Assembly: GCA_033239125.1 (NCBI GenBank)
Contig: BSWB01000001.1
Coordinates: 164,137,481-164,201,480 of the forward strand
Reading direction: 5' to 3'
Source: Fagopyrum homotropicum
Lineage: Eukaryota; Streptophyta; Magnoliopsida; Caryophyllales; Polygonaceae
DNA length: 64,000 bases
Below, in pieces: positions 35,971 to 45,696 of this stretch. The notes beneath the pieces were generated by a model. The model worked only from the letters and a program-made list of their open reading frames with translations. It made no database searches and was not told where the DNA came from. Within the stretch, counting starts at the first letter, position 1. Every line of letters begins with the position of its first letter. The translations under genes were made by a program, and so were the position numbers.

Positions 35971-36153
35971 GGGACAATTTTGGTAACTAGGCCTTTTTGA
36001 AAAACTATAGTAATAACTAGGCTTTTTAATGTTTTAATTAAGTAAATATACCTCAACCTTTTGTGTCTATTCTCAAACTTTACACACTCTTCTCTTAACA
36101 TGTACATTTACTAAATACAAAACTAGAAAAAGTCTAGTAAACCAAATTGTTTC
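35971..36153. mobile_element. Short MULE-type MITE, copy a
   Basis: The left end GGGACAATTTTGGTAACTAG and the right end CTAGTAAACCAAATTGTTTC are imperfect inverted repeats. Flanks GAGATAAAAA and GATATAAAAA match at 9 of 10 bases, a Mutator-length duplication. Members: 54948, 55456, 58768 (inverted), and the much larger 51858-53079. Confidence 0.7.
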
Positions 36154-36697
36154 GATATAAAAAGATATTTATATCTAATTAATTATTACTTAATTACATT
36201 AATGAGATCGAGTATTTAGGGTGGGACTGGGCAATCACATATATATCACCACTGAGAAAAACGAGGTAGGTTTTAGTTTACATTGATGAAAAACACAAAA
36301 GCCAGGAGAATCCAAATAATTTCGAAGGGGATATTTCACCTTCTCGATCATTATATCTCTAAATAGTTGATATTATTTTAACCAAAAATAAAAATAACCC
36401 GAATTTGCAATGCCGATCATAAACCCGATTACATTTAGATAGTTTGGTTCAAAATGATATGAGAATACAAAGTAGACCCGAATCCGACTTGAATAACCCG
36501 AAATTCTCCAATCCAATATGAATCCGACATATAACTTATTTTATATTCATGACCTTTAATCAATTTATCTATTTATTTCATTGTTATGAAATACTAAACT
36601 TGTCTAATACCTCAAATTCCTTTCAATTAATACAAAATATCATTAAACAAGAAATGGGTCATATTTACACTATATGACTAGATGGAGGTATTATGCT

Positions 36698-36900
36698 TGT
36701 CAAAGTCCGATACAGACGGACCGGTAAAGCGGGGTCGTGTGCATCCGAGCGCACATGCACATTAGGCACAAGTCCAACACATAAATCCGATGAGGTTCTA
36801 TCCTAAAACCAATTGACAATAGGAGGAGTAGCCCACCGACCTTATATACTAGGCTCGGAGTGTCCCCATCTTTCGATGTGAACCCTTATTATCTCCAACA
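36698..36900 (-). mobile_element. Solo TRIM LTR
   Basis: This 203-bp sequence matches the LTRs at 4915 and 5214 almost throughout, with scattered substitutions. It runs from TGTCAAAGTCCGATACAGAC to TTATTATCTCCAACA. There is no second LTR or primer site. Flanks ATGCT and ATATT do not match, so it arose by inter-element recombination or a flank was deleted. Confidence 0.85.
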
Positions 36901-36929
36901 ATATTATACATCTAGGTTTGACATGGATG

Positions 36930-37265
36930 TAAGTAAACTGAGTCTACACATAAGTTTACGGGTTCTATCCTAAAATTAATTGGCCCTAGGAATTGTAACC
37001 TTTGAAATTAAATGCTAGATTCACATACTATTATGTTTTTGACGTGGGACAATTAAAGACATATCAACACTCTCCCTCAAGTGCAAATAGTCTGATCCAG
37101 TTGACACTTCACTTTTTATATCCGACGGGTCTAAGACGTGGAGGAGACACCCCATATAAACCTACACACAAAATCACACAATGTTCTATTCGAAAACCAA
37201 TTGACAATAGGAGTAACCCTTAAAGATATATGTTAGGTTTACGTACTAAAATGCTATGTACGTGG
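36930..37265. mobile_element. Old diverged TRIM-like element
   Basis: Two LTR-like pieces share TTCTATCCTAAAATTAATTGG (near 36961) and GTTCTATTCGAAAACCAATTG (near 37180). Between them lies GACGTGGGACAATTAAAGAC with CTCCCTCAAGTGCAAATAGTCTGATCCAG-like text, the layout of the TRIM interior. Both halves are strongly eroded. Confidence 0.5.
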
Positions 37266-37884
37266 AACAAGTCCACGTATCTCAACTACACATTTACCGA
37301 TAAGCTAACAGATACCAAAAGAATAACCGGAATCTTGTATGTATATGCACTTGAGCTTTTGTCGATGGCTTCAACTTCCAACGCCCTTCACCTACTCACT
37401 CAATGATCATCTTGGGGCTCCACAAAATGATAGATTTGGTATATGTTTTTGGTTAATTATCTTATTAAACACAAAAGCAGCACTTGATGTTGAACATGTT
37501 TCCTTTCTAGCTAGATATATCTGTGTCCCAAAATAGTTCATACAAGATGGAGCTTTTAGTTGTGAACCTATGCTTGCATGGCTTAGTTAGCTATATATAG
37601 TCGATCAAGAAGAGGGCATGCATACGTAATATATATGTATGCTTGTTTTTCAAGCCATGTAAAAAACCCTAATTGAAGTCTCTCTAAATTAACCGGAATC
37701 TTGTATTTCAAGTGCCTGTCTAATCAAGGAGATGTTTGTGGATCAACAACCATGATGAATTTCAGTGTACTAATTAATTAATTGTTTAATGTTTGATCGA
37801 TTCATGTTCATACTGAAGTACTTATATTAGTTATATATAACCGACGGACCGTATTTGTCATATATATCGAGACACTAGTATATA
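37266..37884. other. Intergenic sequence without recognised features
   Basis: An open frame at 37339-37536 shows no known domain. CGGAATCTTGTAT occurs at both 37328 and 37692, a short local repeat. Nothing else was seen. Confidence 0.35.
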
Positions 37885-39025
37885 TACTCTTTCGTGGCGT
37901 TGAAAAACGCCATGAAAGGCCTTTAATCATGTTTTTGGGCGCCGTCTAATAACGTCGTCATTTTTAGTAATGTCGTCGATATGTCGAATAATTCATGGTG
38001 TTTCCCAAACGTCATGAAATGGACTTTCCATGCCGATTTGAAAAGGGTAAAATGAGTGTGTAGATAGTTCTTGTTACCATGAGCATATGTAGGACCTCAA
38101 GTTAAAATGGGTACAAATTAAACCCCTCTAGTTTTATAAAAAAATTTATGAAAATTTAAAGATTCTTGTATGTCTTATTAATAATCAATTAATTCAATAA
38201 TTAGGGTAACTAGTTATTCTTCTTCATCCTCTTAATTATAATAAATAAAATATTGTGTCAAATTTAGGATTCGAATAATGGATGACAAACCCTTCCTCCT
38301 ACCCTTATACCAACTGTACTAATTAAATTTTGTGTACTCTTTTAATGATACATAATTTCTTTTAAACATGTTAGTACATAATTTCAATTACAGAATGTTC
38401 ACACACAATTTTAGTTTCATGATTTCATTTGTTATGTCAATTTATGTAGTTAACACATTCGGTCATTTTTCAATTACACAAGTTCCGTTTGTTTATGTCA
38501 TGCATGTATACAAGTCTGTCATTCACACAAGTCTTTTATGTATTAACATTGAGTGATTGAAATTATGTATTAACATTGTATAATTGAAATTGTGTACTAA
38601 AATTGTGTATCATCAAAAAGAATACACAAAGTTTAATTAGTTCAGCTGGTATAAAAGTGAGAGGAGGGTCTGTCATTAAAACCGGTTTCCTTTTTTTTTT
38701 GTCTCTTTAATATGTTAATAATTAATAATTATCTTTATTTCCTCCCTTAACTACTTAATTAAGATCCTATTAACCCTCCTTTTTATCTTTTTTTAATGAT
38801 AAATATTAGGGATCTAGTTAGTATTGCACAAATAAAACATGCCTTAGTAGCTTAATCTTCTCATTTGAAAACACCATGTAATTTACTTTTCATTTAGGGT
38901 ATTGTGCCATAACGCCGTCTTTAGTGACATCGTCGATGTGTCGTATAATTCATTGTGTTTTCCAAATGCTATGGATATAAAATTCTATGGCGTTTGAAAA
39001 ACGCCATGAAAAGTTTATTCATGAA
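37885..39025. repeat. Direct repeat pair flanking an inverted-repeat element
   Basis: Blocks at 37890-38040 and 38905-39020 share, in the same orientation, ATTCATGGTGTTTCCCAAAC or its variant, GTCGTCGATATGTCG or ATCGTCGATGTGTCG, and the palindrome GGCGTTTGAAAAACGCC. Between them, 38270-38680 is an inverted repeat with ends such as TTATACCAACTGTACTAATT and its inverse AATTAGTTCAGCTGGTATAA. The blocks resemble subterminal repeats of CACTA-type elements, but no CACTA termini pair was found. Confidence 0.45.
38270..38680. mobile_element. Inverted-repeat element, class unknown
   Basis: Arms of about 100 bp are imperfect inverted repeats: CCCTTCCTCCTACCCTTATA near 38290 against TATAAAAGTGAGAGGAGGGT near 38650, and GTGTACTCTTTTAATGATAC against GTATCATCAAAAAGAATACA. 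The central part repeats TGTATTAACATTG. No target duplication was identified. Confidence 0.55.
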
Positions 39026-39281
39026 CTTCGAGTTAAACCGGTTGTTTAGAATATAAGGTCGGATCCACAATATATCACAAAAAGCTCAACTTAAGTGTAG
39101 GAACATTGCTCCCTTATAGGTTACTCCCTCCGATCACAATTATTTGTCCTTTTAGTCCTTGACACGATTTTTAAGAAAAATATTAAATAACTTAAGTTCT
39201 ATCAAAATTTTCTAAATATTATCACTTATTTAATACTCAACAATCTTTTGAACCAATAAAATAAATTTTTTTTCCTAAAAG

Positions 39282-41091
39282 TAGGGGTAGGCATAAATCC
39301 CGTCCCGTCCCGATCCCCGGCGGGATTTGAAAAAAAAATGTGTATCCCGTCCTGTCCCGTCCCATGACAAATTTGCGGGACGAGACGCGGGACGGAAACT
39401 TCTCATCCCGGTTAATTCCGTCCCGTCCCACATATATATAAAAGTAATATTTTATATTTTTAAAAATATTATATAGATAAATAATACATATAAATTTTAA
39501 TTTTATATTGATAAGAATTATAAAAGAAATAAAATTTTTCTCTTTTTAACTGTTGTGATTCACAAAATGCAAAATAAGTTATTTTTTTTAAACTATATAT
39601 CATTAGTGTAGTGCAATGCTAGATTTTTTGAATGTGAATCGGTAACACACACTTTAATGTAACTTATATTCGTTTTGAGTGATCAAACTAACTATTAATG
39701 TAAGTCTCTTGAATCGGTAATTTGTTGTCGAGTTTTTTTTATCATTTGTGTCTTTAAAATGAGAGAAAACGGGTAGAAATGTGGAATATAATCAATGCAT
39801 AATTCTTGCGGGATTAGACCAGTCCCGTCTCGTCCCACGTGGGATAGGGCCCGCGTGAGATGAAGAAAAAAAGTTGTATATCCCGTCCCGTCCCGGTTAT
39901 AATTTTCTTGCGGGATTAGGGGTACATTTACTAAATTTGTTTATGCTATGGGTCTACTTAATTGATCAATATTTGTAAAAGGCCTAGTTAGAGAATTTGA
40001 CTACTTTACATATTTTTCAATTTATGTGCATTGATGATTAATATGTAGAGTAAATTACACAAAACTACCTCTTATTTACTCATTTTTCATTTAACCACCT
40101 CCTTTTTTTTTCCAGATAACCACCCTTTATTATATTTAGTGAAAAAATACCCACTTATTTAACTTCCATCATATATTCCGTTTGTAGGGCCCATTAAAAA
40201 GTAAATGAATAAATTTATTTAATTTTTAATATTTTAAAAGATCAGATTTTTTTACTCGTCGATTTTCTCTTCATCCACTTCGTCAATAAAAACTACAATC
40301 TCCTTTAAATTGCTATTCCCATCAATTTTCCAAATCCCCAATTTGAAACCCTGAAAATTGGTGTACAGTAACCACGTAGACAAAAAAGCCCTAAATGGAT
40401 TAACATGGTTGCAAATCAAACTTAGCAAACAATGAATTCATACAATTTTCAGCTATTTCCCTCTCTGTAGTTCATAAATTCTTCGAATCTCGAGTTAGCG
40501 ATGATGCTCAAAGAGGCCTATGACTCATATGTCACCGACGAGGACACATATATCACTGTCATGGAGAAGATTATGCTGAGCCGTTCGGAGCGACGAGAAC
40601 ACTAGTGAGATCTAATGTTGATCTCGTAAATTTTGAACTGTTTCACTTTAAAATGTTGCAACTTTCTTTAAAAGCTTTGTTGAATAGTCTAAAGAAAGCT
40701 CCTGATCATTTTTGTATAAGGAATAAGAGAAGAAAGGGGTTAATGGTTATGCTTTGTTGAGACTCTTGTTCCTTGCGTCTGACATGGAAGGGTTGTGGAT
40801 GAATCACCACCAACAAAACTCGCAAAATATTATATAGATAAATAATACATATAAATTATAATTTTAGATTGATAAGAATTATAAAAGTAATAAAATATTA
40901 AAAGATAACCTCTTTTACTTGTTGTGATTCACAAAATGCAAAATAATGTTTTTTTTTTGTAAATATCATTACTGTAGTGCAATGCTAGATTTTTTGAATA
41001 TGAATCGGTAACACACACTTTAATGTAACTTATATTCGTTTTGAGTGTATTAACTATTAATGTAGGTCTCTTGAATCGGTAATTTGTTGTC

Positions 41092-41122
<31 letters not shown>

Positions 41123-41345
41123 ATCATTTATGTCTTTAAAATGAGAGAAAACGTGTACAAATGTGGAATATAATCAATTCATAATTCTTGCGGGATTAGG
41201 CTCATCCCGTCCCGTCCCACGTGGGACAATGCCCGCGCGGGATGAAGAAAAAAAGTTGTATATCCCGTCCCGTCTCGGTTATAAATTGCGGGACGGGACA
41301 TGGGACGACCCCAATCCCGTCTCATCCCGTCCCATGCCCACCCTA
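39282..41345. mobile_element. hAT-like element with internal direct repeats, nested in Stowaway
   Basis: The ends are TAGGGGTAGGCAT and, inverted, TAGGGTGGGCATGGG. CCTAAAAG occurs on both sides (39274-39281 and 41346-41353), an 8-bp hAT duplication. Near both termini are arrays of CCCGTCCCGTCCCG and its inverse. The 450-bp segment 39463-39915 recurs as 40826-41210 and flanks a 910-bp insert (39914-40827) that is itself a copy of sequence from 42014-44395. No transposase was seen. Confidence 0.88.
39914..40827. repeat. Displaced copy of the 42.0-44.4 kb segment
   Basis: From ATTAGGGGTACATTTACTAA to CACCAACAAAACTCGCAAAA this matches 42013-44395 with the later insertions in that copy (LINE tail, hAT-like dimer) absent. 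It includes the left end of the Mutator-like element (TAGAGTAAATTACACAAAAC at 40046) but lacks its right end. Confidence 0.75.
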
Positions 41346-42456
41346 CCTAAAAGTAATCAATAAAAATAGTTTTTAAGAACAACACTTATAAATATTGTGT
41401 ATTTATTGGGCTTGAAAACTTAAAACTATAGGAGTAAATAATTATGATCAATTTTTTAAGGCTAAAATAACATTTATTTATGATCGAGGGAGTATTTAAT
41501 ATCATTTTCAAGTTATCAATGTCCAGTTTAATATAGGAAAGTTAATGATCAAGAATAATATGATTAATATAAATATAATGTAGGTAAAAAAAATATAAAT
41601 TTAAAAAAAAAATATTTTCTTTCAAAAACCACATATGTTACTTTTATATACTCAACAAATTGTGAAATGAGAAGGTAATTTATTTTAGAATATAGATTAT
41701 TTGTGAAGTTTTAAATTTTATAAATAAAAAATTTGTTAAAAGACCCTTGGTTGGTGATATTTTCATAAATTTTTGGTAATTTTATTTATAATAATATCAT
41801 TGTAAATTGTAAGTTTTATTACATATGAAATGGAAATCTCTCCCATAAACTTATGGGAAATATACTACTAGTACAATTTCAAATTACACAAATTTACCGA
41901 TTAGTGCTATCTTATTTCATTTAATGTTACCCATAAGTATGTTCTTTTTTATGGACCTTTATTTTGTATATCTCTAATTTTTACACTCTAATTGACTTAC
42001 CACTATTATTTTATTAGGGGTACATTTACTAAATGTGTTTATTCTATGGGTTTACTTAATTGATCAATATTTGTAAAAGACTAACAAATAGACCTAGTTA
42101 GTGAATTTGACTACTTTACATATTTTTCAATTTATGTGCATTGATGATTAATATGTAGAGTAAATTACACAAAACCACCTCTTATTTACTCCTTTTTCAT
42201 TTAATCACCTCTTATATTTTTTTTTAAATAATCACCCTTTATTATATTTAGTTAACAAATACCCACCTTATTTAACTTCCGTAATATATTCCGTTTGTAA
42301 GCCTCATTAAAAAGTAAATGAGTAAATTTATTTAATTTTTAATATTTTAAAAGATCAGATTTTTTTTTACTCGTCGTCATCCACAAATTTACTATTCATC
42401 CACTTCTTCAATAAAAACTACAATCTCCTTTAAATCCCTAATCCCATCAATCTTCC

Positions 42457-42860
42457 TTGATGATGTTTGGGCTTGGATGGCTTCCTGGTCTCGGAAGAGG
42501 CCTCGCCCTCTGGATTGCGCCAGAATTGCCACGATTGTCGCCTACATCTACTTCATCTGGGTCGCCAGGAACAAGTTACTCTACTGTCAATCCTTCACTT
42601 CTCCAATTGATTGCGCTAGGATGGTTATTTGCTGTGTCAAGGCTCATTTCACTCATAATTGGAAGGATCGTTCGGCCCTCTCCCGCGACATGGCCGTCAC
42701 CCTCAAAATTGTGCTTAATTTTGATTAAGTTCACCTTGCTCCTGTTGTTGCGTGATATGTTCGACTAATGTGGTTTGTTGGCTTACTTGTGGGGTTGTAG
42801 TTGTACATGTACCTCCTCTTCTTCCTATCTAATACAATTAACCTTTCAAAAAAAAAAAAA
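42457..42860 (+). mobile_element. LINE tail, plus strand
   Basis: The plus strand near 42475 reads WMASWSRKRPRPLDCARIAT, then VKAHFTHNWKDRSALSRDMA and a stop, the same ORF2 C-terminus seen at 57088-57351 on the other strand. It ends in an A-run at 42848-42860. The comparison copy at 39914-40827 lacks it and carries other sequence there, so insertion came with a small deletion. Confidence 0.85.
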
Positions 42861-43047
42861 CAACGAATTCATACAATTTTGAGCTATTTCCCCATCTGTA
42901 GACAATAAATTCTCCGAATCTCGAGTTGTCGCTCTATTGGCAATGGTGGGGCGTTGTCTTCATCGAAGAAGCAAGCGACGATGCTCAAAGAGGCCTATGA
43001 CATTATGTCACCGACGAGGACACATATATCACTATCATGGAGACAGA

Positions 43048-44119
43048 TAGACCTGTTCATATCCGGGCTCGGGCCGGGCTCGGGCCGGGCATTTTAAAAA
43101 AAAGCCCGTTTGGCGGACCCGGGCCGGACTGAGCCCGGTTCACGGACCTGCCAGGGCTGCCGTACCCGCCCGGCCGGGCGGGCCGGGCTGCCCGGAGGGT
43201 ACCCTTTTTTTTTTGTTTTTTTTTTAAACTGTGACTTTATTTGTAATTCAGTACTTCAGTAGTATATACCTGTATAATTTGCAGTGTGCCTGTAAAACTC
43301 GAAAAGTATCATACAAACATAATCAAAAGGTTCAATTAGAAGTTTAGAACTTTAGGGTTATACGAAAGTAACGAAATGTATGTATATATATATATATATT
43401 TTTGCCGGGCTCCGGGCCGGGCCGAGTGGCCCGACCGTGCCTGGTACGTTGTTCGTACCCGGCCCGCCGGGACTGGCGGGCCGGGCCTAGCGGCCCGGTC
43501 GGGCCTCTGTTGATGTTCATACCCGCCCGTTTTCGCGGGCGGGCGGTCCGGGCCGGGCGGGCTGGCCCGGACTTAAACAGGTCTATTTACTCACATGTAA
43601 CTAGACTTGTTCATATCCGGGCTCGGGCCGGACTCGGGCCGGACATTTTCAAAAAAAAAAGCCCGTTTTGGCGGACCCGGGCCGGGATAAGCCCGGCTCA
43701 CGGGCCTGCCAGGGCTGCCGTACCCGCCCGCCCGGGCTGCCCGGCGGGTACCCGTTTTTTTTTTTTTTTTTTAAACTGTGACTTTATTTGTAGTTCAGTA
43801 CTTCAGTAGTATAATTTGCAGTATGCCTGTAAAACTCGAAAAATATCATACAAACATAATCAAAAGGTTCAATTAATTAGAAGTTTAGAACTTTAGGGTT
43901 ATACGAAATAACAAAATGTATATATATATATATATTTTCCGGGCTCCGGGCCGGGCCAAGCGGCCCGACCGGGCCTGGTACCTTGTTCGTACCCGGCCCG
44001 CCGGGACTGGCGGGCCGGGTCTAGCGGCCCGGTCGGGCCTCTGTCGATGTTCATACCCGCCCGTTTTCGCGGGCGGACGGTCCGGGCCGGCCGGGCTGGC
44101 CCGGACTTGAACAGGTCTA
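43048..44119. mobile_element. Composite dimer of GC-rich hAT-like foldback elements
   Basis: Two copies, 43048-43585 and 43602-44119, each have ends like TAGACCTGTTCATATCCGGG and its inverse GGCCCGGACTTAAACAGGTC-TA. Interiors are GC-rich palindromic arms (GGGCTCGGGCCGGGC) around an AT-rich centre. Only 16 bp separate them. The outer flanks are both GAGACAGA (43040-43047 and 44120-44127), while neither copy has its own matching pair. The dimer therefore behaves as one inserted unit. Confidence 0.85.
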
Positions 44120-44738
44120 GAGACAGATTATGCTGAGGCGGTTTTGAGTGACGAGGACACTTGTGGGTTCCAATGTTGATCTCGTGAATTTTGAACTGTG
44201 TTTCACTTTAAAATGTTGCAACTGTTTTTAAAAGCTTTGTTGAATAATCTAAGAAAAGCTCTGATAATTTTTGTATAAGGAATAAGAGAAGAAAAGGGTT
44301 AATGACTATGCTTTGTTGGGACTCTTGTTCCCTGCGTCTGACATGGAAGGGTTGTGGATGAATCACCACCAACAAAACTCGCAAAAGAAGAACATAAATC
44401 ATGTAGAAAACACGATTAAATAATGGTTAGTTTGTCTTTAGACGAAAACAGAGGAGAGGGGAACAAATTAATTTTGGGGTCTAAGAGAGTGGGAATGGTG
44501 TTAATGACTTGGTTTTTGTTGAGACTCTTGTGTAACTTTTGCAAGTGTAATTAATATATTTGTACAAACTTTTATAATTGTGTGGACCCCACAAACAGAG
44601 TATGTAACAAAAAAGTAAATGAGGTGGTAGTTTGTTCACGGAGTAAAAGATGAGGTGCTTATTTAAAAACGGAGTAAATAAGAAATTGTTAGATGAAAAA
44701 AGAAGTAAATAAGAGGTGATTTTGTGTAATTTACTCTA

Positions 44739-45696
44739 ATTTGTATCCACTCTTTTTCTAGGTCTTCCACTAAGACTTCTATATACAAAATATCTACCAT
44801 CTAACTACTCAAAATAAACCATTAAATTTTATTTCATCAATCATCACCCTTTGTCTACAAATAAATAGTGAGAAAACAACAACCGGATGAGTAATAATAC
44901 AATATGACAAATTTTTTTATACAATTCATCACTTATATATATCTTCCAAAACATTCACTTTAATTTATAAATTTCATTAAATTTAATTATAGTTTTATTT
45001 AAAGGTATTAAAACTAATAAATATTAAAATTTAAATATCTTATAACACGTGTCAACCGGATGAGTAATCTAATGTTGACCATAATTGAATATAAAATTGT
45101 TTATAAAATTAAGATCTTTATAACAATTTAAAATTTAATAATTTTGTATTTTTTTTGATAAATAAAACGGGAATCAAGTTATAAATGAATAAATTAGTAT
45201 TATTTAACAAAACTCGACTTTTTTTTTCTCAATGAAAATTATTTTTAAAATTAAGATTATTAACATATTTCTTCGGACGAATTAGAAAACCGTAAGTATA
45301 TATAAGACACAACTTTTGCAAGAAGATCTCAATCGAATCACTATTGTTATTACATTGACAAGTCTGCAACAAACTTGATTAATTCGTGATTAATAAAAAT
45401 GGCATTAGCTAGAAAAAGAAACGATAGTACGTATAATGAATGAAAAGGGCAAGCTAATGGCTACGTGAGAGGTTAATCAATTTGTTACGTAATACATTCA
45501 AGTGTATGTAGATAATAAGCTCAAGATCATTAAGTTGATGAACCGTCGTTTTAAGTGTTAGCTAGCTGAAAACAATTTGCTTCTAGGAGAGGGCCCTTTC
45601 TATGCTCCTCAAGGTCATTTATAGTTCACAAACTCTTTGTGTTCTCAAACTTACAAATAGCTTATCTTATCATCGTCACTGAACGACGTCGGAGCG
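44739..45696. other. Upstream region of the MYB103-like gene
   Basis: AT-rich sequence without transposon ends. TATATATAAGAC lies near 45297 and several AT-rich boxes nearer the gene; none could be assigned as the core promoter with confidence. The 5' UTR should lie just before 45697. Confidence 0.4.

Larger units (their letters stand above)
39124..41492. mobile_element. Stowaway MITE interrupted by a hAT-like element
   Basis: It runs from CTCCCTCCGATCA to TGATCGAGGGAG with TA on both sides (39122-39123 and 41493-41494), classical Stowaway/Mariner features. Without the nested element (39282-41345) it would be about 300 bp. A relative at 46368-46590 lacks the insertion and acts as an empty-site comparison. 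Confidence 0.88.
42156..44738. mobile_element. Mutator-like non-autonomous element with long inverted repeats
   Basis: The left end is TAGAGTAAATTACACAAAAC then CACCTCTTATTTACT; the right end is the inverse (AGTAAATAAGAGGTGATTTT then GTGTAATTTACTCTA). Similarity of the arms extends over 100 bp, including AAAAAGTAAATGAG. Long terminal repeats suggest a MULE. No convincing 9-bp duplication was found. Inside lie a LINE tail (42457-42860) and a GC-rich hAT-like dimer (43048-44119). Confidence 0.65.

Noticed and set aside
37339..37536. 65-codon plus-strand frame
   Set aside because: No domain, no recognisable promoter or splice context and no similarity seen; treated as chance.
43402..43809. 135-codon Arg/Gly/Pro-rich frame
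   Set aside because: It lies in the palindromic GC-rich arms of the hAT-like dimer; both strands are open and no domain is present.
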